Shown: piece by piece, positions 34,975 through 44,500 of the stretch | Layout of the letters: each line of letters starts with the position of its first letter | Numbering within the stretch: position 1 is the stretch's first letter | Assembly: GCA_018267825.1 (NCBI GenBank) | Contig: JAFDXR010000003.1 | Location: forward strand, 559,206 to 623,205 | Direction: 5' to 3' | Length of the DNA: 64,000 bases | From: Bacteroidota bacterium | Lineage (GTDB): Bacteria > Bacteroidota > Bacteroidia > B-17B0 > Aurantibacillaceae | The notes under the pieces: generated by a model | What the model was told of the DNA's origin: nothing | Database searches by the model: none | Seen by the model: the letters and a program-made list of their open reading frames with translations, nothing else | Position numbers and translations under genes: made by a program

Positions 34975-35982
34975 CTATGCCAGGGTTGTATAATCACTGA
35001 TGCTGAGTTCCATGGCTTTTGCCATCACTTCACCGCTTTCGCCGATCATGCTGTTATTGATAACGGCGTTTTTAATTTTCGTATTGTTCTGAAGGATGCT
35101 GTTTTTCACTACTGAATCAACGAGTTCAGAACCGGCTCCCACAGAGGCATGTGGTCCTACAATGGAGTTGCGTATTACAACCTGGTCGCCGATAAAGCAT
35201 GGTTCAATGACGATGGCATTTTCGAGTTTCACGTCTTTACCACGAAGGCGTGCCTGTCCTTTGTCAAATTCAAGTACACGCTGGTTGGTAAATACGGTAG
35301 CGTCTTTGTTGCCGCAATCCAGCCATTCTGTTACCTTGCCCGGTGTGAATCGCGTGCCCTTGCTTTTCATGTTTTCGAGGGCATTGGTGAGCTGGTATTC
35401 GCCTTTTTCTTTGATGTCGTTATCGAGCAGGTATTGTAGTTCGCTTTTCAGGTAGTCGCCGTCTTTGAAATAATAAATACCAATGATTGCGAGGTTGCTT
35501 ACAAAGGTTTGTGGTTTTTCAACAAAATCGGTGATCACGCCCTGTGCATCTACTTTCACTACACCAAACTGACGCGGGTCTTCGATGGCCTGAACCCAGA
35601 TCACACCTTCCTGGTTGGTATCCATCACAAAGTCTGCCTTAAAAAGCGTATCGGCGAATGCCACAACGGTTTTGCCACCGATGGAGTCTTTGGCGCACAT
35701 AATGGCATGAGCGGTTCCAAGGGCTTTTTCCTGGTAATAAATGGAGCCTTTTGCGCCCTGGTCTTTGGCTATTTTCACCAGGTTTTCCTCCACTTCTTTA
35801 CCAAAATCGGGGCCTATCACAAAGGCTATTTCATCCACTTTTTCACCACATACTTTCGTAATATCCTCTACAAGTCGCTGTACAATAGGTTTGCCGGCGA
35901 CACAAATCAGGGGTTTAGGCACAGTAAGGGTGTGGGGGCGCATGCGTTTACCTTTGCCCGCCATGGGAATTATTATCTTCAT
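34975..35982 (-). CDS. Sugar-phosphate nucleotidyltransferase
   Basis: A 335-residue nucleotidyltransferase that would join a sugar 1-phosphate to an NTP. The signature IIPMAGKGKRMRPHTLTVPK is at the N-terminus, a second site motif is VVAFADTLFKADF, and the C-terminus has a left-handed beta-helix (ILQNNTKIKNAVINNSMIGE). Sugar and nucleotide (dTDP or UDP) cannot be told by eye. It is the first gene of the operon that runs through the TPR, DUF4292, EnvC-like and small exported proteins, with a TATATTTG promoter core upstream. Confidence 0.88.
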   Translation of the reverse strand: MKIIIPMAGKGKRMRPHTLTVPKPLICVAGKPIVQRLVEDITKVCGEKVDEIAFVIGPDFGKEVEENLVKIAKDQGAKGSIYYQEKALGTAHAIMCAKDSIGGKTVVAFADTLFKADFVMDTNQEGVIWVQAIEDPRQFGVVKVDAQGVITDFVEKPQTFVSNLAIIGIYYFKDGDYLKSELQYLLDNDIKEKGEYQLTNALENMKSKGTRFTPGKVTEWLDCGNKDATVFTNQRVLEFDKGQARLRGKDVKLENAIVIEPCFIGDQVVIRNSIVGPHASVGAGSELVDSVVKNSILQNNTKIKNAVINNSMIGESGEVMAKAMELSISDYTTLA

Positions 35983-36013
35983 AAGATGCTAAAAATCAAA
36001 AAACTATTAAGCA

Positions 36014-36021
36014 CAAATATA
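36014..36021 (-). promoter_or_regulatory. TAnnTTTG promoter core of the nucleotidyltransferase operon
   Basis: On the minus strand TATATTTG lies 31 bases before the ATG at 35982. It is the only promoter-like core seen in this gap, so it probably drives the five-gene operon 35982-30535. Confidence 0.55.
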
Positions 36022-36063
36022 GCTTAAATGTTCTGCTTTTACAGCCCTTTTGCTCAAAATTTG

Positions 36064-36819
36064 CTAAATCAGCTCGATGCCAATTTTTGCCAGCAGGTCC
36101 TGTTTATATGCCCTGGAAACAGGCACCTGAAGACCTGTCCGCATCACCAATGTACCACCATCGCCTTTCACATATTTTTCGGCCTGCGACAAGTTAACAA
36201 TATAGGAATTATGGACTCGCATAAACTGAAGTCCTTCGATCATCTTCTCAAATGTCTTGAGAGTCTTTGAGATCAATATCCGTTTCCTGGTTTCGAGATA
36301 AACATACGTATAATTTGAGTCGGCCTCGAAGCTTACCACTTCATTTGAATTTACAATAAAGATTCCCTCACTTGTAGGCAGCATCAATTTTCGTGGCTGA
36401 ACCTCCTTCCACTGTGCCATCATCCGTTGCATATCCTCTGAAGCGTGTCCTGACAGTTTGGCCAATCGCTTCTCTGCTTTGGCAACCGCGGCAACCAATT
36501 CCTCAATTTCAATAGGTTTCAGGAGGTAATCTACTGCTTCTACTTTAATGGCATGAATAGCATAATGATTATATGCCGTTGTAAATATCACTTCATAATC
36601 GTATTCCGGCAGTTTCTCGATCAATTGAAAGCCATTACCAAAAGGCATCTCAATATCCAGGAATAAAAGCTGAGGTCTGAGGGAATCGACAGCTACCCTG
36701 GCTTCTTCAATACCCTCATATATCCCCAGAATATCTACCTGGGGGCAATACCTACGGATAAGGATTTCAAGTGTTTTGGCACCTTTGAGTTCGTCATCGA
36801 CAATAATTGCTGTTATCAT
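36064..36819 (-). CDS. LytTR-type response regulator
   Basis: A 251-residue regulator. The receiver domain has the acid pair D8/D9, the phosphoacceptor D55 in LLFLDIEMPFG and the conserved lysine in LLKPIEIEE. A linker leads to a LytTR DNA-binding domain (about 145-250: FIVNSNEVVSFEADSNYTYV; FMRVHNSYIVNLSQAEKYV). It would bind DNA when phosphorylated by the kinase encoded just upstream, whose stop overlaps its start (4 bases). The pair is divergent from lanC, so control of the lanthipeptide genes is plausible but unproven. Confidence 0.93.
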   Translation of the reverse strand: MITAIIVDDELKGAKTLEILIRRYCPQVDILGIYEGIEEARVAVDSLRPQLLFLDIEMPFGNGFQLIEKLPEYDYEVIFTTAYNHYAIHAIKVEAVDYLLKPIEIEELVAAVAKAEKRLAKLSGHASEDMQRMMAQWKEVQPRKLMLPTSEGIFIVNSNEVVSFEADSNYTYVYLETRKRILISKTLKTFEKMIEGLQFMRVHNSYIVNLSQAEKYVKGDGGTLVMRTGLQVPVSRAYKQDLLAKIGIELI

Positions 36820-39800
36820 TTTTTGAAATTTATTTTGGGAATTACTATTTCTACGCGGGTACCAAGCGCTTCGCCGGCCGCATCTCTCTTATCAACAATG
36901 GTAACCTTCTGTTTGTTCTGAAACAAATGTCCAATAATCTCCAGCCTGTCGATATTTAAAGACAGTGCCATTGAATGATGTTTCCTGAAATGTTGTTCCT
37001 TAATTTTCTCAGACATTTTGCGTCCCACACCATTGTCATCAATCACACAAAGAATATAATTGCCTCCATCAATAAATGAAAGGGCAAGGTGACCTACATC
37101 CCGTTTGTGCATGAGACCATGCCAGATCGCATTTTCAACATATGGCTGTATCAGTAAGGGCGAAATACCATAGGACAATACATCGATGGCCGGATCAATA
37201 TATATAGTGTGTGTAAACCGGGTTTCAAATCTTAATTTTTCGAGTTCAATATACAATTCAATTGTTTCAATTTCTTTTTGGAGCGGGATAATTTCATGCC
37301 TGGAATTTTCGAGTACATTCCTGATCAATTTTGAAAACTTAGACAGGTACCTGTATGCCGATTCCGAATCGTTGGTGAGAACATAATGTTGTATGGAATT
37401 GATCGCATTGAATATGAAATGAGGATTCATCTGAGCTCTGATAGCCTTCAGTTCTATCCTTGCTATCTTTTTCTCCATTTCCGTTTTCTCCCGCTCTTTC
37501 TGTTGAAACTGATGTATACGGGTTCTGAGAATGCCATAAATTGTACCGGTCAGTACAATAGCAAGCCCGAGTATAAACCACCATGCACGCCAGAATGGTT
37601 GCCTGATTGTAAAAAGTATTCGTGCCGGTTCGGCACTGTTTACCATATCGCTATTGATGGCGTACACAAGAAATGTATAATCACCCGGTGGCAAAGTGGT
37701 GTACTGTACTGTTTGGTTACTTGTAAAATGCCAGGTCGTATCCAGTCCCGCAAGGCGGTACTTATACAGCATTTTGCCAGGACTTTTATAAGATAATCCG
37801 ATGTATTCGAAACGTATAAAATTCTCATCGTGCATCAGGACATGTTTCCCCTTAAGAGGATGTATTTTTTCGTTTACAACAAAGGAGGTCAGATAAACAG
37901 GTGGTTGTACCTTATCCAATTTAAGATGCACTCTGTCAAATACAGCCACGCCCCTATTTGAGGCAACATAGAGTTCATTGTTTAAAATACACATATCATT
38001 AATTTCATCCGACAACAAGCCATCTGTACTGCTGTAATTTTCGATTGAGAATTGATCATTGCCCGACAACGTGATTTTACTTATTCCATGGTTCGTGCCA
38101 ACCCACACTGTTTTATCTCCATCTATTAAAACGGTTTTACAAAGATTACTGGCCAGTCCATCCTTTGTCTGAATTCTCTGAAGGCGACTCCCTTTTTTTA
38201 TAATAAGGCCTGCCCCTTTGGTAGCCATCCAGATCCAGTGCCGCTTATCTTCTTTTATATCATCAATCCTATTATAAAGAAGCGGATTGTGGCGCCCAAG
38301 CGTATCTGATATTCCCGCGAAATTTAAAATAAGTCCCTGCGGAAGTCCAATCCATATGGAATCTCCTTTGACATAAAGAGAGCTCGCCCGTCTGAATGGC
38401 GGTCCCATTGGGACTAAGCGTGCGTTTTTGACATCTACTTTTGATAATCCAAGTGAATAGAGGGCATAAATTTCATTTTTTTCTGATACAATCAATTTCC
38501 TGATGTATACATCTGATGCCACACCTTTATTAATAACTTTCAAAAAGCGTCGCTCACCGCTTTCAGCGTCATAGCAGTAGGATTTATTATCCGTTATAAT
38601 CAGAATATTTCCTCTCTCACCAAATACTGTAGCCTTGACTCCATTTAGAAATCTATTCTGTCTGACACCATGCTGTTTGCTGATGCTATTCATGATCCGA
38701 TTCTCCGTGAAGCATAATATGCTATCATGAAATGGTGTTATAGAATAAACCTTTTCTCCGGATAATCCTGTAGCCGCATTATAATATCCAAATGAAAGGG
38801 ACGGAGTATAAAACACACCATGGTTCAAGGTTGTAAACCAATAACCGCCTTCCCGATCCTGGCAGACAGAACTAACAGAACTGTTTTCCAGATAATGAAC
38901 CGGTGCTTTACTCAGGTCTCCCCTGGGGAATACGGAAACCCCCTTTCCGGTAGTTCCAAGCCATATATTCTGATCTTTATCGGCATACAAACTAATCAGA
39001 TCGGCATCATAAAAAAGAAATGATAATTTTTCGTTTTCCAATTGATACACATTTCCACCATCAAAAAACAAGATTCTGTTCCCTGCCGGAATAGCCTGTC
39101 TGAATTGCTCTCCAAGGTTTGAAGTATAGCTCTCCAACTCCGCTCTCCGGAAGGTACGGCCAAGTATCAGATGCCTGCTGGTCCTCAATTTCATGCCATC
39201 AGGGCCCACTTTATCTTCATTACCATCATATTTTAGCAATCCCCTGCCTGTAACTCCCCAAACCCATTCCTTTGGTTTGGGTGACCAGAATTGCCAACCG
39301 GTTTCATTAAAAATGATCGGAATCACATTCTTATAATTATTCGCGGGAGGCACTTTATAAAATGCATCGCCAAAGTTGTAAGCCACAAACAAAGTATCAG
39401 CATCATCGACATATATTGATGTAATGACACTGGAATGAATACTATTGCTCAGTACATTGTTTCCTTCGATACTGACAATGGTATCGGAATCAGGGTCATA
39501 ATACGCCAATTTGCGGGCCATTCCAAAAAACCAGATTCGCTGCCGGTGATCTTCATATATGTTGAAAATTGTATTGTCCGGCAATCCGTGTTCACTCGTA
39601 AACTGTCTGAACGAATACCCGTCATAACGGCATACACCGGCATCTGTACAAAACCACATATATCCCTTGGAATCCTGAATAGCTTTATACACTTCGGAGC
39701 TCGAAAGTCCATCACTAACCGAGTAATTGCGGAACGGTATATTCTGTGCCCCGCAAAAAAAAGTGCACAGTAACAGGGCAGTTATTAATCTCAATATCAT
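36816..39800 (-). CDS. Propeller-sensor histidine kinase (LytS type)
   Basis: A 994-residue sensor. A signal peptide (MILRLITALLLCTFFCGAQ) is followed by periplasmic two-component propeller repeats (YKAIQDSKGYMWFCTDAGVC; TVLIDGDKTVWVGTNHGISK), a Y_Y_Y domain near 640-730 (YRLAGLDTTWHF), one membrane helix near 740 and a cytoplasmic kinase. The phosphoacceptor segment is NPHFIFNAINS near residue 789 and the ATPase N-box is QPYVENAIWHG, with CVIDDNGVGR following. Start ATG 39800 gives the signal peptide at once; a longer frame to 39854 does not. This hybrid layout resembles carbohydrate sensors of the phylum, but the ligand is not known. Confidence 0.9.
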   Translation of the reverse strand: MILRLITALLLCTFFCGAQNIPFRNYSVSDGLSSSEVYKAIQDSKGYMWFCTDAGVCRYDGYSFRQFTSEHGLPDNTIFNIYEDHRQRIWFFGMARKLAYYDPDSDTIVSIEGNNVLSNSIHSSVITSIYVDDADTLFVAYNFGDAFYKVPPANNYKNVIPIIFNETGWQFWSPKPKEWVWGVTGRGLLKYDGNEDKVGPDGMKLRTSRHLILGRTFRRAELESYTSNLGEQFRQAIPAGNRILFFDGGNVYQLENEKLSFLFYDADLISLYADKDQNIWLGTTGKGVSVFPRGDLSKAPVHYLENSSVSSVCQDREGGYWFTTLNHGVFYTPSLSFGYYNAATGLSGEKVYSITPFHDSILCFTENRIMNSISKQHGVRQNRFLNGVKATVFGERGNILIITDNKSYCYDAESGERRFLKVINKGVASDVYIRKLIVSEKNEIYALYSLGLSKVDVKNARLVPMGPPFRRASSLYVKGDSIWIGLPQGLILNFAGISDTLGRHNPLLYNRIDDIKEDKRHWIWMATKGAGLIIKKGSRLQRIQTKDGLASNLCKTVLIDGDKTVWVGTNHGISKITLSGNDQFSIENYSSTDGLLSDEINDMCILNNELYVASNRGVAVFDRVHLKLDKVQPPVYLTSFVVNEKIHPLKGKHVLMHDENFIRFEYIGLSYKSPGKMLYKYRLAGLDTTWHFTSNQTVQYTTLPPGDYTFLVYAINSDMVNSAEPARILFTIRQPFWRAWWFILGLAIVLTGTIYGILRTRIHQFQQKEREKTEMEKKIARIELKAIRAQMNPHFIFNAINSIQHYVLTNDSESAYRYLSKFSKLIRNVLENSRHEIIPLQKEIETIELYIELEKLRFETRFTHTIYIDPAIDVLSYGISPLLIQPYVENAIWHGLMHKRDVGHLALSFIDGGNYILCVIDDNGVGRKMSEKIKEQHFRKHHSMALSLNIDRLEIIGHLFQNKQKVTIVDKRDAAGEALGTRVEIVIPKINFKK

Positions 39801-39948
39801 TGTCACCTCATAAAAATACAGTTTTATGGGATTGCAATTCTGGTAACGGCTCATTCAAATCTGTGAAGTACTAATTCTGCATTTCTTTTACACACTAAAT
39901 GCAACAATTTCACGTCACAGGCAGAGTGCCTTCAGATTCAAATCACCT

Positions 39949-41124
39949 ATGATTGACCAGACAGATCTAATACTGAACAAAATCATCGAGATTGAAAATG
40001 CCCTCCCTGAGAGGATGAGCGATATCGGACTTCATACAGGAGAAAGCGGGAAAGTGTTATTCTATTGTTACCTATCACACTACCTGAAAAGCAATGCGTA
40101 TGACTCCAAAATCGAACATACAATCGAAAACATATTTGAGCGCCTTGACACTGACACAATCAACCCCACTTTTTGCAGGGGCTTATCCGGATTGGTCTGG
40201 ACAATGAACCATTTAAGAAAAACTGGCATGCTCGAGTTCGATGATGTTTTCGCTGATCTACACGACACACTTAAGAAATCTGCTTTGGGATTATCTGCTG
40301 CCGGTGAATTTGATTTTTTACACGGCGCCGATGGCATTATTTATACATTAATGGATAACAATGCACTGGATGAAAAATCAGCAAACGCCTGGCTTAATTC
40401 TCTATACGATTTCGCCATCAGGGATTCCCGCGGATGTGTGTGGGAAACGCTGACTGACGCATCAACCGGGAGTAAAAGCCTTAATCTGAGTTTATCACAT
40501 GGCATATCCGGAAAGATTATTCTGCTCTCGGAAGTTCTGAAACGTTTTCCGGAAAACGAATTAACATACGAACTCCTGGATGGCGCAGTCAATTTCCTTC
40601 TCTCTTGTCGCAACCCGGCAGGCTTCCGATCGTGGTTTCCATCTGTGAAACAAACAGATCAACCGGGTGAGATAAGCAGACTGGCCTGGTGCTATGGAGA
40701 CCTCGGAAACGCTATCTGTTTGTGGCGGGCGTCAGAAAGCCTGCAAAGAACAGACCTGAAGCAACTCGCTATTGAGCTATTGCTGAATGCCACCAAACGG
40801 AGAAATCCTGATCAGGAAAAAATTATTGACGCTGCTTTTTGCCATGGAGCATCCGGCGTCTCGCATATCTTTCGTCATTTTTACCAGAAAACCGGCATGC
40901 CTGAACTGGAACAGGCCAGCAACTATTGGATGCAAAAAACCCTTGACTTTTCAAGTCATAAAGATGTCGCAGCCGGTTACAAGTCTTTCGATACAAGGGC
41001 TGAAATTTTCAAAAAGGAAGACAGCTTCCTGGAAGGGAATATAGGAATTGCCATGGTGATGCTGAATCACCTCCAACCCTTCATGTCTGAAAACCATTGG
41101 AATGAGTGTTTTCTCATTCATTAA
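39949..41124 (+). CDS. Lanthionine synthetase C family cyclase (LanC)
   Basis: A 391-residue LanC-like cyclase that adds cysteine thiols to dehydroalanine/dehydrobutyrine to close thioether rings. The zinc ligands are all visible: C248 in WCYGD, and C298 and H299 in FCHGASG. Six glycine-rich turns of the alpha/alpha barrel can be followed (FCRGLSG 75-81, LHGADG 124-129, SHGISG 183-188, WCYGDLG, FCHGASG, LEGNIG 361-366). Length is close to NisC. It is divergent from the histidine kinase gene and precedes the precursor gene by 87 bases. Stand-alone LanC plus a separate LanB defines class I. Confidence 0.93.
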   Translation: MIDQTDLILNKIIEIENALPERMSDIGLHTGESGKVLFYCYLSHYLKSNAYDSKIEHTIENIFERLDTDTINPTFCRGLSGLVWTMNHLRKTGMLEFDDVFADLHDTLKKSALGLSAAGEFDFLHGADGIIYTLMDNNALDEKSANAWLNSLYDFAIRDSRGCVWETLTDASTGSKSLNLSLSHGISGKIILLSEVLKRFPENELTYELLDGAVNFLLSCRNPAGFRSWFPSVKQTDQPGEISRLAWCYGDLGNAICLWRASESLQRTDLKQLAIELLLNATKRRNPDQEKIIDAAFCHGASGVSHIFRHFYQKTGMPELEQASNYWMQKTLDFSSHKDVAAGYKSFDTRAEIFKKEDSFLEGNIGIAMVMLNHLQPFMSENHWNECFLIH

Positions 41125-41160
41125 AATATTGAATATACCAACGCGCGGGTACTATTCACT

Positions 41161-41195
41161 AGCGGGAGCCGAAAAGCTAAAGAGTAGGCAATTAA
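41161..41195 (+). promoter_or_regulatory. Shared upstream element, copy A (before the precursor gene)
   Basis: This 35-base stretch carries AGCGG, GCCGAAAAGCTAA, AGAGTAGGCA and ATTAA. The same blocks in the same order occur at 47008-47044 before the T9SS protein gene, with only two substitutions and two single-base insertions. It ends 16 bases before the ATG at 41212. GCC and GGC could pair across the middle, so it may be a leader RNA element; a protein binding site is equally possible. Confidence 0.75.
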
Positions 41196-41211
41196 ATACA
41201 AACATAACAAT

Positions 41212-41391
41212 ATGAAAAAAGTAAATTTAACAGGTAAACTTTCTATCAAGAAAGACACTGTAGTAAAGCTTAACAACGAACAAATGAACATGATCATCGG
41301 TGGATCTATTGCCACTGGTAAATCCTGCTGTGTATACACTACCAGCGATCCATTACATTGCAGCCCAACCGCTGCATCAGGCTGTTGTTAA
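41212..41391 (+). CDS. Class I lanthipeptide precursor (LanA), 59 residues
   Basis: A short gene encoding a typical Bacteroidota lanthipeptide precursor. Leader: MKKVNLTGKLSIKKDTVVKL then NNEQMNMIIGG, with the K-L-x-I-K-K-x-T pattern and a double-glycine cleavage site at residues 30-31. Core: 28 residues (32-59) with five cysteines (39, 40, 50, 58, 59) and nine Ser/Thr (32, 35, 38, 43, 44, 45, 51, 53, 56), ending SGCC. It lies between lanC and lanB, with LanT carrying a matching C39 peptidase. The ATG is 16 bases after the shared element, and a strong terminator follows the stop within 6 bases. Its product has not been identified here; antimicrobial activity is inferred from the class. Confidence 0.93.
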   Translation: MKKVNLTGKLSIKKDTVVKLNNEQMNMIIGGSIATGKSCCVYTTSDPLHCSPTAASGCC

Positions 41392-41396
41392 CATTC

Positions 41397-41432
41397 AAAT
41401 CAGGGAGCGCTATTGATAGCGCTCCCTGATTT
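41397..41432 (+). terminator. Strong hairpin between the precursor gene and lanB
   Basis: AAATCAGGGAGCGCTA, loop TTGA, TAGCGCTCCCTGATTT is a perfect 16-bp stem with a TTTCTT tail. It starts 6 bases after the precursor stop. It can act as a partial terminator that keeps precursor mRNA abundant relative to lanB-lanT, and also protects the mRNA 3' end. Confidence 0.9.
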
Positions 41433-41518
41433 CTTATGCAACTATAAGCCTTATCGCAAAGAAAAATCGTAAAACACCATTCTGCAATTTGCATCAGTGA
41501 CACTCATTATAAGGACAA

Positions 41519-44500
41519 ATGGAAGCAACAACAGATTCACCAGAATTTCATCCAAAATTTATCGTCCGGACACCTGTCCTGCCTTTCTCCGATTCCATGC
41601 CGAACGACAAATCCGCCTTTTTCGAACTAACCAAACAGGATATTTTTAAAGAAGCCATATATCTGGCATCAGCCACACTATACAACGAAATGATTAAGTG
41701 GCATGAGGGTTTATTATCCGACTCCAAAAGCATTCACAAACTTACTATTTCGCTCTATAAATATTACACGCGGATGCAGAACCGGTGCACGCCGTACGGT
41801 TTGTTTGCAGGGCTCGGTTCCGGCAAATGGGCTGAGACGAACGAAGTTACATTCAGCAATAATCCCAGGAATGCTCTGGAAAGGAAAACCAGATTAGACA
41901 TGAATGTACTATGTACACTGGCACAGGAAATTGCAAAACTCGATTGTGTCCGGAACGCGTTAAGATATTATCCCAACAACAGTCTTTATAGGATAGGGAA
42001 CAATTACAGATACATAGAGCACTTCTATTTGCAAAACAGACGGTTTCACAATATCAGTAAAGTAGAGTTCTCATCATATCTCGAGGAGGTGCTGCAAGCA
42101 TGCAGATCCGGACTGAAACACTCTGAAATTACAGAACTTCTTATCGGAAATGATATCAGTGAAAGTGAAGCATCATCCTTTGTAGATGAACTCATCGCCA
42201 TTCAATTATTGGTTAACCATCTTGAGCCCACTTTAACCGGTCCTGACTATTTTGAAGTACTGCATACTCACTTAAAAAACATACAAGCAGAACAGCCATC
42301 AAACGAGCTCAACCGAATCCTTGATGCTTTGCATACAACAAAAATCCTCATCAAAAAAACCGATGTTGATATATTAAACCCGATTGAAATGTATTGGAAT
42401 ATATTTCAACAACTCCAAGACATTCTGCCTGGCCTGACAGAAACCAATTTATTTCAAACGGATTTGTATAAAAAATATGAATCCGCTACCCTGGATCATA
42501 CTGTTCATGCCCAGCTATCCTCTACGATTCGCTTTCTCAGAAAAATTTCGCCCAAAACCACCATAAAACCACTCGATGACTTTATACATCGCTTTTACGA
42601 GCGGTATGAAGATTATGAAGTGCCTCTGCTAACGGCGCTTGATGCTGAGGCAGGCATTGGTTATCCGAATAAAAACAATCAGGGGGTTAATGATCTTATA
42701 GACGATGTTTACCCTCGCCAACATAACGAAGTCAACACGCTCAGATGGGATGCTCTTCAGACTGCCACTTTGAAAATCCTTTGTGATGCCATACGTCAAA
42801 ATAAAAAAGTGATTAACCTCAGTGAAGCAGATTTCGAAGGCATCGACTTTTCAGACGGTACTCAACCTCCTTCTTACTCTGTACTATTCAAAGTCATAGA
42901 CAGATTCTCTCATAAACTGGAAATCCAGATCATCGGTGGAAGCAGCGGTCTTAATCTGATGGGACGTTTTGCCGGTGGCCATAAAGAACTGGAAAACATG
43001 GCCCTGGAAATTGCTGACTTCGAGCAGCGGCAGTTTCCTGATAAAATTCTGGCAGAAGTTGTGCATCTACCGGAAAGCAGAACCGGAAACATCCTTGCCC
43101 GACCCCGCTTCAGGAATTACGAAATACCATACCTCGCCAAAAGTTCCGTCGATACCGCTCACCAGATACATGTAGAAGATCTGACCCTTAAAATCAGGAA
43201 CAATAAACTGATTCTGTTTGACAAAAGGTTAAATAAAGAAATTATACCCCGCATGGGGAACGCACACATGTTCAGTGTTAATAGCCTGCCGGTATATCAT
43301 TTTCTTTGCGATTTGCAGGCTCAAAATGCCACCACCCTGTCGTTAGGCTTTAACTGGGGCATTCTGACCAATCAATTTGCTTTTCTTCCGCGGGTTGAAT
43401 ACAACAACACTATCCTGAGTACAGCCAAATGGCGGCTGAAGAAAGATGATCTTAAAAAACTGCAGGATAAAAAAACGGGCTTAAAAGAAAAACATCAGGC
43501 CTTCTCCGAACTCAAGATCCACTCAGGCTTGCCAGATAAGTTCCTTATCGTGGACGGTGACAATGAATTGCTGATCGACACACAAAACGATATTGCCATT
43601 GATGTGTTTATAGACACCATTAAAAACCGGGAAGAACTTACTTTGGAAGAATACCTTTTTGAAGATGAATCCGCACTTGTAAAAGATTTATCTTTCAGGA
43701 GTTATACCAATGAATGCCTGGCCGTTGTTTTGAATGGTCATGTCGAAAAATCCGAAAACATAACTCCTGTTTCAAAGTATAATAGCCAGGCTCTATTCCC
43801 GGCAGGCAGCGAATGGTTATATTACAAAATCTATTGTGGCGTAAAGACTGCCGATACGATACTGACTGAAAAAATCAAAGCTCTGACCGAGGGCTTTCTT
43901 GGCGAACGCTGTATCGATAAGTGGTTTTTTATTCGCTACGCTGATCCGGAAACGCATCTGCGGTTCAGGCTGCATATTACTGATTTTAAAAAATACGGAC
44001 ACATTATACAAAGCGTGAATGAAGCCCTGCATCCACTTCTGGAACAGCACCTTGTATCAAATATACAATTAGACACCTACAAGCGAGAACTCGATCGATA
44101 CGGAGACAACTCCATTCATCTTGCTGAAGACTTATTCTATCACGATAGTGAGTTTGTCGCCGGAATGCTTAACCTGCTTGACCCGGAATCCGGCGGCATT
44201 ATTCGCTGGAAAATGGCCATCCGATCCGTTGATAGTTTACTCGAAGATTTCAATTTAACCCTTGAGCAAAAGCACAGGCTGATTGAAAATCTCAGTCAGG
44301 CATTTTTCAGGGAACATGGTGCTCAGAAAGAACTCAAGGTACTGCTTGATACAAAATTCAGAACCCTGAGACCAGATGTTGAAGACGCATTGAATAAACA
44401 ACTGGACTTCGGGAAAGACTACTATCCCGCCATTGAATTGCTTAATCGCAGAAGTGTGTTGAATAAACCAATCGCAGGCAAAATTCTTGACATGCAGCAT

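Noticed and set aside
41161-41195. A named riboswitch class for the shared element
   Set aside because: The blocks did not match a consensus I could recall with confidence (tested by eye against c-di-GMP, preQ1, cobalamin and SAM types).
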